From: Xestospongia muta
Lineage: Eukaryota; Porifera; Demospongiae; Haplosclerida; Petrosiidae
Reading direction: 5' to 3'
NCBI GenBank assembly: GCA_963693285.1
Contig: OY848918.1
Coordinates: 14,754,263 to 14,818,262, forward strand
DNA: 64,000 bases
Part shown: piece after piece, positions 1 to 10,599 of the stretch
Numbering within the stretch: the first letter of the stretch is position 1
Layout of the letters: each line of letters begins with the position of its first letter
Notes under the pieces: model-generated
The model's database searches: none
What the model was told of the DNA's origin: nothing
Seen by the model: the letters and a program-made list of their open reading frames with translations, nothing else
Translations under genes and position numbers: made by a program

Positions 1-193
1 ACTAACTATATCATATATATTTAATAAGCTCAGAGCGGCAGCATGAAACTGCAGACTAACTGGCTGACATTCTTCAAGACAGTCATAAAAATGGATACCA
101 AACTCATTTATACATGAGTTTGGCATGAGTTTGGCAGTCTGAGCTGACACTCTTTGCATGGGCAAAAATTTAGGTACTAATGTCTTGCTGGTG

Positions 194-880
194 TTAATTT
201 ATTATTGTTAATCTTTTACAATTGAAACTTAAAGAAATTTGAAATTTCTCTTTGGTTCTTCCTACCCATAATGTGCATACCTTGTAAGGATCCTTTTGTA
301 CAGAACCCTTTTTAGCACAACAAGCCCTTGTAATGTGCCCTATTTTCTTACAGAATGGACGTCTTTGAATTGGCAAACACAAAATGAATGGACTCCTTGA
401 CACTGATAGCATTTGTTATTAATAGCACAATCTCTCGTGATATTAGGATCTTGTTTTCCTTTCAGTGACTTAACCTCAGATGAGTCTGGCTTCGGTAGAT
501 CTTCAGCCGATTTATGGGCTAGTGCTATTGTGAATGCTTTGTCAAATGTTAAAAGGTAGCAGTTTTGCCAAGAGTAGATGTTGGAGACGATCATCATTAT
601 ATTCAGAAAGTTCTCGGAGGTAGGCAATTGATTCTCTGTTCTTACGGTTTCTGCGCTCACTTCACCAGCTCATTAAAAGTCTTCTCTGACAGTTTCTGTG
701 GCGATACTAAATTATGAATCAGTTGGTGAATTGACAAACCACAACCAGTTAAAAGGATAGCTCTTTTCTTTTCCTGAGCTTGTATTGCTCAAGCCACTCT
801 GCATAAGATGACCAGGCCTCTTTGCAGGAGCAAATTCTCCTACAGAACAATGAGTTGCCATTGAAGTTTACCCTCATCAC
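194..880 (-). pseudogene. Ty3/gypsy gag fragment with zinc knuckles
   Basis: Nucleocapsid part of an LTR-retrotransposon Gag, which packages element RNA. Read on the minus strand from about 880, fragments run through a capsid-like stretch (IHNLVSPQKLSEKTFNELVK) into a helix with LTFDKAFTIALAHKSAEDL, the usual linker before the nucleocapsid. Two Cys/His knuckles follow: a degenerate CYQC...H...C and, one frame over, CKKIGHITRAC. A frameshift separates the knuckles and another break lies near 660. The matching pol gene would lie to the left, off the window. The family call rests on this motif order; the exact clade cannot be told. Confidence 0.65.
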
Positions 881-1110
881 CAATTGTGATGCCCTGATCA
901 CTTTATAACACTGGTCCAAAAAAACTATCTATATATAAAAGAAGTAGCAATAACAAAGGAATAAGGGGACTAATAAGAAGTAATTAACAAAACCAGGATT
1001 ATATAATCCTAAATTTAGACTAATTACCACTTCTAAAATATAATCTTTAACAAAAACTTGGTCATAGAACTTAAAGATATGATCTTTAGTCTTCTTATCA
1101 TGTTTTTCTT
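881..1110. other. no gene seen
   Basis: AT-rich stretch between the gag fragment and the pogo-like relic. No open frame, repeat or motif was recognised. Confidence 0.5.
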
Positions 1111-1126
1111 TGTGTCTTTTGTTTGT

Positions 1127-2620
1127 TCAATACTCGAGATGAAGTGTCTTGTTGTAGGAAGTCAAGATGACATCTAAGCTTTCTACGGATAAAAGTTCAG
1201 CTGGTGACACATCAGTAGTTGATTCTTTTTCTCTTCTGTTTTGGTTTGTCAATTTTTTGTTATAGGCAGCTTGGAAATTGACCTGTAAGATGTGGTCGCA
1301 TGGGAGTGTAGTCATTGCCACAGACCTTGTGTTTTCCTGATATGAATGAGCAAGAGTAGAAGACTTGTTTGGTTGTTATATCTGCACCTACTGGCACTTC
1401 TGGTAAACATTAACATTGAATGTGCTATTACATAATATGTATTGATAATATCTGGTTTTTTAATGGTATGAAGAACTACCTCATTGTCAATTTAGACCAC
1501 TCCCTCTGAATCCTCCTTTTATTTGAGATAAAGCGAATTGATTAAAGTAGGAAAGACATGTTTCATGACATCCAGCATTTTTATCTTATAAGCTTTCAGT
1601 ACAATAGTCCATGCCTCTTTTACTGGGTGATAAACTCCCACATCCAGTGGCTGCATTATGTGTGTCAGGTGTGGCAGTAGACACTGAAGTATGACCCCAC
1701 TCTCTTAGCCTTTCTAATGAGTGATATACTTATATGGGAGTAACATCCATCCACAAATAAAATAACTGGAACTCACAACAGCTAAAAACATTTTACAGAA
1801 CCAACTTAGGAAGTTTGGTGCTTCTATCCATCCTGACTCTGAAACACTGTTAAAAGCACCAGCAGATCCATTCTTCCTCCATGCTGAATAGAGATGTTTT
1901 CCTTTAAAAAGTATGTATGGTGGCCACAAGCCGCTGAGCCACACCCTATAATATTGCATGATTACATAATTGAAGTAATTCCTAACCTAGTACAGTTATG
2001 TTTTCCCTTCCACTTCCTCCACCTGTTGTATGTACAGATTTTGCTCCTCCTCTACACAATACGGAGTGAGATGCAATTACAATGCAAAATTCTGTCTTGT
2101 CACAATTTCAGGGATGTGAACTTAAATCATCCTTTTGTAGAGAGACCTGATGAAGTAAGAAGGTTCTCATACTTAGTAAACCATTGAGATATTTAATTGA
2201 TGCCATCACTGCTCTGTGTTTGGAAAGATGCTAAGGCTTTCTTTCTCTGAGATTTGGCCACCTGTGAAGGAAAAGTTCCCAACACCTATGTCCTGGATGC
2301 CATCAGACCCAAATGGACTTTTTTTATTTTTCATTGATATAATGCCTTATAATGAGAGACACATAATCTTTATTTAGAGGAAAGCACATGTCAGCCAATA
2401 CACGATATGTAATGACAATTTTGTGTTGTTCTTCTGGACTTAAAACAGTTGGACCACTCCCATAGTGTTTTGTACTTTTATCTGTTAAATGATCTGACAA
2501 AATACTTTGAGGTATTGAATACTTTATTACAGCCTGCCTTAAAGACAGTCCATTTCTCTGAATGTCTTCTCTTGTAGCTTTTAACTGCTCGTCACTCCAT
2601 TGATTTTTCCTAGCTGCCAT
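1127..2620 (-). pseudogene. pogo/Tigger-like transposase relic
   Basis: DDE transposase of the pogo/Tigger group (Tc1/mariner superfamily), which cuts and pastes its own DNA. The first ~98 residues (2324-2620) are intact: WSDEQLKATREDIQRNGLSLRQAVIKY is split here as WSDEQLKATREDIQRNG then LSLRQAVIKYSIPQSILSDH, a psq-type helix-turn-helix, followed by the start of the CENP-B-like region. The DDE core survives only in pieces: PPYILFKGKHLYSAWR and a Ser/Gly segment (1714-1959), then a strand equivalent to FVDG and a PHLTHIMQPLDVGVYHP block near 1600-1710 (family consensus PPHxTHxxQPLD). A charged tail is at 1127-1321. Several stops and frameshifts make it dead. No TIRs could be fixed. Confidence 0.72.
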
Positions 2621-2639
2621 TGAGAATGAGCGTTTTAAA

Positions 2640-2930
2640 ATTTCCCTCCACGAGAAACCACATGTTTAATATATGTATCAATGTGTTACAGTTTTATGAG
2701 CTGTGATTTAACTTGATAGAAGTTATGTATTATGTCGCTTCTTGGTGAAGTCAGGTTGAGGAGTATCTCTTTAAAATATATAATAAACATAACGTGGCTC
2801 ACAGGCCAACTGAGCATGATGCAAATACATAAACATAAGATATGACATATTCTCTTACACTAAATACAAACTAACACAACAATGACAACATTAATACTTA
2901 CAAAAAAAAGATAAGAACACAAGTATGAGT
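2640..2930. other. possible 3' LTR remnant of the neighbouring gypsy
   Basis: No coding signal. A short block near 2795-2812 (accaactgagcatg-like) also occurs inside the LTRs of the gypsy elements near 33.4, 37.4 and 56.6 kb, so this could be the decayed 3' LTR of the element whose integrase ends at about 2980. The ends are not resolvable by eye. Confidence 0.3.
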
Positions 2931-2979
2931 CCATTAGCCAACAGGGAGGTTTTCTAATACAAGTAGGATAACAAGAAGT

Positions 2980-3591
2980 AAGTGTCTCTTTGGGTAATCC
3001 AAATGACTCTTGTTCATTATTAGTTTGTTCTTAGGAACGAGCATCCTGTTGATTATAAGGTTCAATTTGAGGTTCCGATTCACTCCTTCCTCCTTCTTGA
3101 ATATGATCAATATGACGCTTCCACACCATACCATTAGATAGTTCAATCATGTAGGATAATATACCTGCTATCCACTTGGAGCCTTGATGAAAATTTTTAA
3201 CAAGGACATTACTTCCTAACTGAAACTCCCTTAACCTTGTTCGACCATCGTAATTATTTTGCTGCTTAGCTTGATTTTGAGTCACTGCCTTACTAACATC
3301 CAGTTTCATTAGGTCAAGTCTTGTTCTCAGGGTACATTAAAGAAATAACTCAGAGGGGGGGACACCTGTATTGCTATGTGGAGTACGACAGTAGGAAAGT
3401 TAGAATTGGGCTAGTTTATAACTAGATGGTTGTCCAACTTTGGTGTTAGCCATCATGGCTCTTTTAAACGTTTGGACAAATCATTCAACTTGTCCGTTTG
3501 AAGAGGGATGATATGGTGACACCATTATTTCACAAAAATTATTGAAACTCAGTAAAATGAATTGAGAACCATTATCTGTGTGAAAACAATG
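2980..3591 (-). pseudogene. Ty3/gypsy integrase, C-terminal half
   Basis: Second part of a retrotransposon integrase. In minus-strand order it shows a DNGSQF strand with the second catalytic Asp, a SPYHPSSNGQVE helix where the catalytic Glu is expected, and the C-terminal SH3-like region (3031-3309) with LGSNVLVKNFHQGSKWIAG and WKRHIDHI. Stops interrupt the core. The 5' half of the same integrase is at 5359-5590; the two are separated by a 1767-bp MULE insertion. The final residues are a Glu/Pro/Gln-rich tail. Confidence 0.75.
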
Positions 3592-3598
3592 GTGACAT

Positions 3599-3658
3599 CC
3601 TGGTTTGTCTACTCCTTGTTTCGTCTACGCCTGTTTCATCTACTATAATATTATAATT
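3599..3658 (+). repeat. left terminal inverted repeat of the MULE
   Basis: Pairs with the reverse complement of 5276-5350. Repeated GTCTACNCCTGTTTCRTCTA-like units followed by an AT palindrome. Confidence 0.75.
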
Positions 3659-4046
3659 GTTTTCCAAGAATATATCATTATTAAAAAAAAGCATTCTAAA
3701 AACCTATCCAGTAACTAATGGCTGTTATGTACTCCTCCAATGTATAGTGGCCATTGTTAAACCTATCTTCTATAGCTTTATGTCTTGTGTCTTTTACTCT
3801 CATTCTTCTTCCTTGTCGTCCCAATGCTCCTCTGGCTGCTAACTGTTGTATCATCATCACTTAAGTAGAAGCCTGCTCCAGCTTAAAAAGCTCAACAAGC
3901 TCAAATACATTTGGGTCGCTCTTACGGGAAAGTTTTTTCATTTTGTTGTGCCACCCTTCCAAGTTGTTGTTGGTACAGGGACCTTCCACGCCATATACAT
4001 TCCAATTGTTGGCTGGAAACTGTCCATCTAGTCAGGTCTCCTCAAA

Positions 4047-4118
4047 GTATCTGGCAAATTCATCAATTCAAGGGACCAATAGGTATCTGGCAAATTCATC
4101 AATTCAAGGGACCAATAG
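4047..4118 (+). repeat. two perfect 36-bp tandem units
   Basis: Units 4047-4082 and 4083-4118 are identical by eye. A shorter duplication of a run of A then T follows at about 4127-4158. Both lie just downstream of the broken MULE transposase frame and suggest replication slippage. Confidence 0.85.
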
Positions 4119-4187
4119 ATAGTTTTGTACAAAAAAATTTTTGTACAAAAAAATTTTTGATCATCTGATCCATCAATCTCATACAGG

Positions 4188-5018
4188 TTAGCTCCATATA
4201 GCCTGAGCAAAGTGGTAGTAACAGCCCCTAAAAGTAGTATTGGGGAAACTAATTCTAACTGACTGCACTAAGGCAAGCTCAAAATCTGCCTTTAGGGCTA
4301 CTGGGTCAATGACTAAGTTAAAGTTTTGAGCAATTTCTTTGGTTAAGAGAAACACTGTGTTGTACACTTCTCTTGACTTTGCTGGTAGAATGCAGTACAC
4401 CAAGGGGAAAAGTTTGCCATACTTGAAGCCATGGATTGTAAAAACTTGATAGAACAAGCGAGGGGAAATAGCGAAGGTTCCATCACAGTAAACAATGGCT
4501 GTTTTAGATAGAATTTTAAGGTATTGTTCTGTAGAGAACATGTGAATATTATCCCGAGATCCTAGAAAAAAATCTTCTCCACCAACAGTCTTTGCCCATT
4601 CTTTAATAAAACAGACCTCTTCACGTGTGGTAAGCATTCTCTACGTTTTGTGTATAAAGCTGTTTTGAGTGAGGTAAAAGTGGGTACTGTAGCTGCAACA
4701 TCCTCACTCTGGCTGGCTGCTATTCTCTGCATAGTCTCCTGATAGATTCTTGGGATGGATGTTGTTTCTGCTTTTGCCCTCTCCTTCACAGCATCCACTA
4801 TTTTCCCCAGCAACTATCTCTGTCGTGTTTGGTTGATGGTTGTGCGCATTATTTTCGGATATCAGTGCATCATTCTCATCTGTGCTAACACGTCCAGAAC
4901 AATTGCAATCAACACACCTCCAGTAACTTTGTCCTTCCCTTCCTCGTCGGTTCAATGTGTATCTATACCCCTTGAATGCTAGAGAGCGTGCTCCTCTCTT
5001 TGTCTTCATGAACTCCAT
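4188..5018 (-). pseudogene. FLYWCH-MULE transposase
   Basis: Transposase of the element at 3592-5358. The N-terminus (4704-5018) is a FLYWCH zinc finger: start MEFMKTKRG, then KGYRYTLNRRGREGQSYWRC, CNCSGRVSTDEN and HNHQPN, matching the C-x-C...H-x-H pattern. The MULE core (4188-4637) shows VYCDGTFAISPRLFYQVFTI with the first catalytic Asp, YCILPAKSREVYNTVF, ALKADFELALVQSV with the second Asp, and FRGCYYHFAQAIW, the CxxH motif of the family. One frameshift near 4562-4640 separates the parts and the C-terminus past the CxxH motif is missing, so this is a deleted copy. Confidence 0.82.
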
Positions 5019-5275
5019 TCTGGTTGTTCAGATATGAGTTGGTGATGCAGAGTTGAAGGTAGTTGACAGCAGTTGGAATGAATAATAAAGCAAGGAACCC
5101 CAAATTTATAGCATTTTAGGTGTCAAAGTGTACATTTGGTAATTGCTCACAGACATCAAAGTCACTTTGAGCAATTGCTGCCAGTTGAGTTAGCTATAAT
5201 ATTATAGTAGATGTCACTACTTAGGTACAGTTGATAATTGCTCACAGGCATCAAAGTAAGCTTGCAACTGCCAGT

Positions 5276-5350
5276 TGCTATAATATTATAGTAGACGAAA
5301 CAGGAGTAGACCAAACAAGGAGTAGACCAAACAGGAGTAGACGAACCAGG
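5276..5350 (+). repeat. right terminal inverted repeat of the MULE
   Basis: Reverse complement of the left TIR, with three GGAGTAGACSAAMCA repeats. Just inside it, 5105-5280 holds a diverged duplication of a block with TAATTGCTCACAGRCATCAAAGT and TATAATATTATAGTAGA (each shorter than 24 bases), a subterminal repeat. Confidence 0.75.
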
Positions 5351-5358
5351 TATAAACC

Positions 5359-5590
5359 AAAACAATGTACGTAAGAATTCAATAGTCTTGGCTGAGGTAG
5401 CAGAACTCATAATAAATACTTCAGCCCATTTACTGTGAGCTTCAATCACCAAGAGATACATTTTGTCCAGAAATGTGCCTACAAAGTCTAGATGTAAACG
5501 TTGCCAAGGGCGTGCCAGCCACTCCCATGGGTGTAATGGAGCTTTAGCTGGCCATAAGTACGTATGGAGTGAACAAACTCGGGTAAGTCA
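5359..5590 (-). pseudogene. Ty3/gypsy integrase, N-terminal half
   Basis: First part of the integrase interrupted by the MULE. It reads a trp-rich linker (HPWEWLARPWQRLHLDFVGT), the first catalytic Asp in LDFVG, then MYLLVIEAHSKWAEVF and SSATSAKTIEFLRTLF. Reading then runs into the MULE right end. Together with 2980-3591 it makes one decayed integrase on the minus strand. Confidence 0.72.
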
Positions 5591-6060
5591 TAAGCAAGCT
5601 TGTAGACATCATGTGATAATCTCTGTTTTTTCAGTTGCTTAATTAAGTCATATGTTTTCCACTTGTTTTGAATTACGAGGTTGCATGATAGACAAGTGTG
5701 GAGTAGAAACAGGTTGTGTGATTTCTGAGTTATAAATTTTAGATGATTGTTTGGTCATACTTCTTTTTTCAGCCTTTTTAAGAACTGAAAGACAAGTTCA
5801 TACATAGCTGCGGTCTTTGTTATGTTTTGTATTACCATGAGGGAAGTGTACAGCCATGATTTTATTACCTAAATAGTGAACTAACATGATACTTGTGTTA
5901 GTCACAAGCTGATAACCATGCTTAGTAACATATGATGGACCATCTGGAGTGTCTGCTTGTTTAATTAAAGGGCTTTTTTAGATAATTTATATGGACTCCT
6001 TGGTTCCCCCACTGATATTCGACAGTTATCTTTTGGGACAGAAGAAATCAGAATGAAAAG
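5591..6060 (-). pseudogene. second MULE-like transposase fragment
   Basis: Minus-strand frames give DGPSYVTKHGYQLVTNTS, a GNKIMAVHFPHGNTKHNK block, VLKKAEKRSMTKQSSKIYN and RLSHDVYKLAYDLPEFVHSI. From memory this block order matches a repeated family of MULE-like proteins of sponges and cnidarians, upstream of their DDE core. Only the N-terminal part is present and frames shift. Its junction with the gypsy integrase at about 5590 is abrupt. The family call is tentative. Confidence 0.4.
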
Positions 6061-6844
6061 AATAATACATGTTTACATAAATTTTTGTAGGAAGTAACTC
6101 TCTTTCATAAAGCATGTCATAAATTATTAACGAGTACCATACCATTATGGGTGTACCTTTAAGCGAGTCATCATCACCTGCTTGATAGAGATATTATATC
6201 TCTCCTCCTTTTGGCTTCATTGGGGGAGAGTAATAAACTCGTTCTCATTTTGTAGAATTTTGACAACTTCTGAAATTTCCAAGGGGTTAGTACTTACTCT
6301 GTAGCAATAACTCATACTCTCACACTACTGAGTTACTCAATGTGAAACAGCTGCAGATAAACATGGTACAGCATGTCAAAGTGTGGAAATTAAATGCGCA
6401 TGTGCTATTACTACTAGTCTATAATTATAAACATTATACGGAAAGTGATCCATTCTGGTCTGTTCCGTTCCGTGAGATAGTGACCACGAAAATGTCATAC
6501 ATTGCCAGAAAGATTGCCAGAAAGATCACACAAATCATTGTATAATCAATTGTGTGCCATTTCATGATTTCACTGAGCTCCATTCACAAAGCAGTGAACT
6601 CTCTACCACTTGCAACATGGCAAATGTTTGATTCATAAATGAATTAACCTTTCAAGATAATGCTATTTCATCTCTTTTTGAACACATTTTACATGTTGAT
6701 TGGGCACCGAACCTCAGTCTCCTTTATCCTCTTGATTACATAATCATAGGAATGTGGAAGAGCCATTATGTTGTGGCAGCCATTTTTTGCCACAATCTAC
6801 CTAACTATGTGGATCAATTTGTTTTGTATATTGTCTGGATTTCT
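6061..6844. other. no gene supported
   Basis: AT-rich sequence. A 67-codon plus-strand frame at 6342-6545 has no recognisable domain and is probably chance. No repeat or TIR was found. Confidence 0.5.
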
Positions 6845-7071
6845 GTGACTATTGTTGAAACCAGACAAATAGTTCAATTAATATAGAACAATATTGTAGT
6901 CAATGTAAAGTTATGTCAAGTATTTTACTGAATTGAATATCTTAATCCCAACAACAAATAGTCAATTAAAAAATAAGTATATATCTACAGACATGTCATA
7001 ATGATGTCACAAACTATTACAAATAATTACAATGCATAAATAACACGACATAATACAGTTTCAATATACTG
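6845..7071 (-). repeat. probable 3' LTR of gypsy remnant
   Basis: The right end (TTCAATATACTGCATTTCTCC) closely resembles the LTR/polypurine junction of the gypsy at 56.6 kb, where the LTR also ends in a TTCAATACACTACA block before a CCTCCCC tract. The left end near 6845 (tgtgactattgttg) resembles that LTR's start. Placement just downstream of an integrase C-terminus fits. Confidence 0.45.
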
Positions 7072-8600
7072 CATTTCTCCCAACTAAGCTAAACATACGG
7101 GCTAACTCTAACATACAGGCCATATTGACCTGGAATTGTGGATCACATCACAGATATCTAGGAGTCTCAGGGACAATATCTCAGTTCCTGTTCTGACCAG
7201 GGGGCTCAGGTAGAGTAGTGACTTCTTCAGAAGGTGTACCCATGGAAGTGGTATCACTTAAAGGGATATCCAGATCTGAATGGTCTGATTCTGTAGACTG
7301 AGGAGTTTCTACTTCACTGTTCACCTTTAGCTCACACAAGATATCAATATGTCTTACTCATAATTAATGATCTGTCGTTTCCATAATGAATGATCAGTCC
7401 TTTCGACTAAGTATGTTAGAGGTCCTAGTCTTTCAATAATAACAGCAGGTACCCAATTGGGACCAAGAGCCATGACAGACTGTCCTTCAATCATGCTGAA
7501 CCTTTTGCTGAGCTTGTTTTTCTAAGACTTGAGAGGAATAGTCTGCACGGATTAAATCCAGTCTAGTTCAAATGTGATGATGAAGGAGATATGTAGTTTA
7601 ACAGAAAAGTTGAGAGATGATGTTGAAAACAGTTGATTTGAGTGCCATTTTAAGCGATTGAACAAACCGTTCTGCCAGCCCATTTGAAGCATCTCATTGG
7701 ATTTCAGAAAGTGGGAGAAATATTCGGATACAAATTGTGGACCATTGTCTGTCACAACTTGCTCTGGTATTCTGAATCTAGCAAAAATGACACACGGAAT
7801 TTCAATATTTTGGTGGCTGTAGTTTCCTTCATAAGAATGAGCATCTACAACAACAAGAAACATCAAGCCTTGAAAGGGACCAGCGAAGTCCAAATATTCT
7901 CTTCCAGGGTTGATTTGGCCATGTCCACGGGTGTACTGGAGCAACAGCTAGGTATTGTTTAACAGCCTGACATGAAGAACAGCAGATGTAACTAGAACAG
8001 CAGATGTAACTTCTTGCAACAGATTTCATTCAGTGGTCTTTATGTAGTTCTTTGGAGTTTCTTTGGAACAATGACTTGTATGCCTCATACTAGACATTCT
8101 CCCTCTACCATTAATTCAAACCTACGGGACCAATAAGGACGTAAAGTAGGGGGTACAATCTTGTGGCCATCCTGATCGAACATAACGTAGAACCTTACTT
8201 AGAACAGGATCTGTTTTGTAGCTGCTCTAATCTATTGTGAAGTGACAGGAAGGCTCTCAAGTTGTGATACATCGAAGAGAGCCGGTTCATCTGACGTGAT
8301 AGGGGGTTTCTGAGATTTCAAAGATAATCTGAAAATTGTGGTCAGTCACTAAAGTAAATGTTTGTCCACACAGATACTCACACCAAAGATGAGTGCCAGA
8401 GCTTCTTCTCTATTTGAGAGTAGTTCTGCTCATTCTTCAACAATGTACATTATGTGAAGGCAATAATAGGCTGTTTCTGTCCATCCTCCATTACACGAGA
8501 GATTACAGCTCTGAGGCTGTAAGCAGAAGTGTCAGCTTCTAACCTAACTTGCTATCTGTTGTATGAAGTCCTTTGGAGTTCACTCAGTGGCCCTCCTCCA
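7072..8600 (-). pseudogene. Ty3/gypsy pol remnant (RNase H to integrase)
   Basis: In minus-strand order: RNase H strand LEADTSAYSLRAVISRVMED and NYSQIEKKLWHSSL (8380-8590); a Cys-containing segment before integrase (7829-8100) with VKQYLAVAPVHPWTWPNQPW; integrase core (7552-7944) with LDFAGPFQGLMFLVVVDAHS, EQVVTDNGPQFVSEYFSHFL and a decayed NG...R helix; and C-terminal fragments near 7330-7520 (VMALGPNWVPAVII-like). Stops and frameshifts are frequent. The first two catalytic Asp residues are still readable. It differs from the gypsy at 33-37 kb and lies closer in sequence to that at 56-60 kb. Confidence 0.72.
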
Positions 8601-8785
8601 TAAAGCAACTTTTTTCCAAAAACATTAATACAATTACATGGAAATAAAATGGAAAACATTTGGAAAAACATTGGAAGCCATCTAAAAAGGATATGACTTC
8701 GTGCGGCCTAAATTATCTGGAAATTATAAAATGTTTATCTGAAACTGAATAAATTAAATATATACAAGCAGCTTGCGAGTGTATA
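8601..8785. other. no gene seen
   Basis: Short AT-rich junction between a minus-strand gypsy and a plus-strand gypsy; no feature recognised. Confidence 0.4.
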
Positions 8786-10020
8786 TGAATTTCTAGCAGA
8801 CTTAAGACGTCTAGCTATTACTTGTGAATTCAAAGATTTCTCTATCAACTCCTTCGTGACCGCTTTGTGTGTGGGTTGAGAGCTGAGGGTATACAGAAAA
8901 GATTGTTAACCGAACCTGATCTTAGTATTGCTTAAGCTCTGGAGCTTGCTAGGAGTATTGAAGCAGAAGCCTCAGAGACAAAGAGATTCAGGGACCTAAG
9001 CAGCATTACAGGCACCTCAGGCAAAGTCATCATCAATATTGGAGGAGCCGCCACCACCACCGTCATCTTGCTGGGCCAAAATTTGTTGGGGTCCGGCCCA
9101 TCAGGTGGATCTTGTTGTTATATATGTGGACACCAGGACCACAAGGGACAGACATGCAAGTACCGGCTAGCCAAGTGTCACCTTTGTCACCTTTGTCACC
9201 TGTTTGTAGAAGTAAAAAGAAGAGCAGAAAAACAAATATGGTGACTGAAGATTAAAGGAATGCTAACGCTGATAGAGAAAGCACTCAATCGATTAGAAAC
9301 AGACAGTGTCCTAAAAGGGATGGTAATTAAAAGTAGTGTTGAAACGAATAGTGGATTATTCGAATATTCATATGAATTGTGTTTTTACTCATGAATATTC
9401 AGTCACACCCACCTACCATGCCCATACACGTGTAACATGAGTGCACTCAACGCACTCTGAATTGTATTTTGATTTAAAAGAGATGCCAAACAGGCCATGT
9501 TGAAGAAATAACGAGAAGAATTGCCGAGTTTGTGGCGCTTGACATGTTACATAGCAATAACTAAACTACACCCACGCGATAATTTAAGTATTTATTAATT
9601 TTTTGTGAGAATATTCGAATATCTTGACTAACTATTTGTTTCAACACTACTATTAAGTCATTGTTAATCCAGTGCTAGATTTGGATGAGTACCTATTATT
9701 ACCTCAACCAGATGATATCTTAGCTACTGTCCCTGGTGATAAAAAGACTTGATTTCTCTCATGCTTACAATCAACTAAACTTGGATAAAGAGTCCAGGAA
9801 GTATGCTGTTGTAAACACTCATCGTGGTCTCTATTGCTATACTAGACTTACATTTGGTATAGCTTCTGCTCCTGCCCTATTCCAACGTGTCATGGACCAA
9901 ATCCTAGAGTTACTTAGATGATATTCTCATTAACCTAATGAATTTGTCAGAAGTACTGCAGAGACTTCAGAACCATGGATACTGTCTCTTTGATTACTGC
10001 AAGGATGGAACAGTTTATTT
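8786..10020 (+). pseudogene. plus-strand Ty3/gypsy gag-RT fragment
   Basis: Decayed gypsy in the opposite orientation to its neighbour. Gag remains read VYEFLADLRRLAITCEFKD, a typical capsid C-terminal helix, then one zinc knuckle near 9115-9165, CYICGHQDHKGQTCKY (C-x2-C-x4-H-x4-C pattern). Reverse transcriptase follows at 9736-9921 with LDFSHAYNQLNLDKESRKYA and TFGIASAPALFQRVMDQI, then a DDILINLMN remnant of the active-site box. Protease and the RT start are deleted. A hAT-like MITE sits between gag and RT. Confidence 0.75.
9334..9649. mobile_element. hAT-like MITE, 316 bp
   Basis: Non-coding element with inverted ends TAGTGTTGAAACRAATAGT, then an AT-rich inner repeat containing ATTCGAATATTC in both arms. 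TAGTG-type ends are typical of hAT elements. Flanking 8-mers (ATTAAAAG and CTATTAAG) match only partly, so the target duplication is decayed or shifted. It interrupts the gypsy fragment. Confidence 0.72.
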
Positions 10021-10214
10021 TAAAATCACCTCTCCTGATCCACAATGCCTTCATAACTGATCTGGACTACTCTGTGGGCAGTATAGTGAAGGACTCACTC
10101 TCATGTTAGGTTCCAATTGATGTTGACAATATGTACTAATAACTATATACCTCATCCTATCATTCCATTTGCTTTAGGAGTTATAGCAATGGTACTTTTT
10201 ACCATTGCTTAAAA

Positions 10215-10567
10215 TTAACTGTGTCTGTGGGTACAATCAATGGCCTTGTATTCTATGGTGATGTTATCATCTTCTTTTTCAATAGTCTTGTAAAACTTCT
10301 TAGTGAACTCATTTCCTGGCTTAATCTTAATCTGACAATCGAGACTTATTTCTTCGATGGTATGAACTTTGATTGTAGATCTAGTAGTTGATAGAAACCA
10401 AATCTAACTCACTTTGTCTCCATCATCTGATGACTATCTATACTGTCAAATGCAGAAGTGAAAGTAGCCAAATGATCTGAAATTGTGGTACAACTCTCAT
10501 GACTAGGTCCTAAAAGAGGCTGAATAACATTGCCACAATCTGGAATAATTTCCAAGTATGTTTCATG
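10215..10567 (-). CDS. two-exon fragment of an unrecognised gene
   Basis: Minus-strand exon 10413-10567 reads from an AG acceptor through YLEIIPDCGNVIQPLLGPSH to DSIDSHQMMETK, then a 32-base GTGAGT...TAG intron (10381-10412) joins in frame to 10215-10380, TIKVHTIEEISLDCQIKIKP then KKFYKTIEKEDDNITIEYK and a stop. About 106 residues, acidic and charged, no signal or membrane segment, no known domain recognised. The 5' exons were not found. The exon/intron junction recurs at 63.1 kb, so it may belong to a repeated family rather than a single host gene. Confidence 0.4.
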
Positions 10568-10599
10568 CTAATGACTTGCCCTCGTTTCCTTGCATACTC

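Larger units (their letters stand above)
3592..5358 (-). mobile_element. MULE (Mutator-like) transposon with FLYWCH protein, inserted in gypsy integrase
   Basis: Complete-looking non-active MULE of 1767 bp. It is flanked by a perfect 9-base target duplication AAAACAATG (3583-3591 and 5359-5367), the length typical of Mutator elements. Ends carry inverted repeats: left ~3599-3655 and right ~5276-5350 share the block CTGGTTYGTCTACTCC and the series GTCTACTCCTGTTTSRTCTA, ending in TATAATATTATA. The element encodes a FLYWCH finger and a MULE core on the minus strand. Joining the flanks puts the gypsy integrase reading back in register apart from a small frameshift, confirming insertion. Confidence 0.85.

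Noticed and set aside
5105..5280. Repeated spacer blocks as a CRISPR-like array
   Set aside because: Only two diverged units, within a MULE subterminal region of a eukaryotic genome.
6342..6545. 67-codon plus frame with basic end
   Set aside because: No family recognised and no flanking gene structure.
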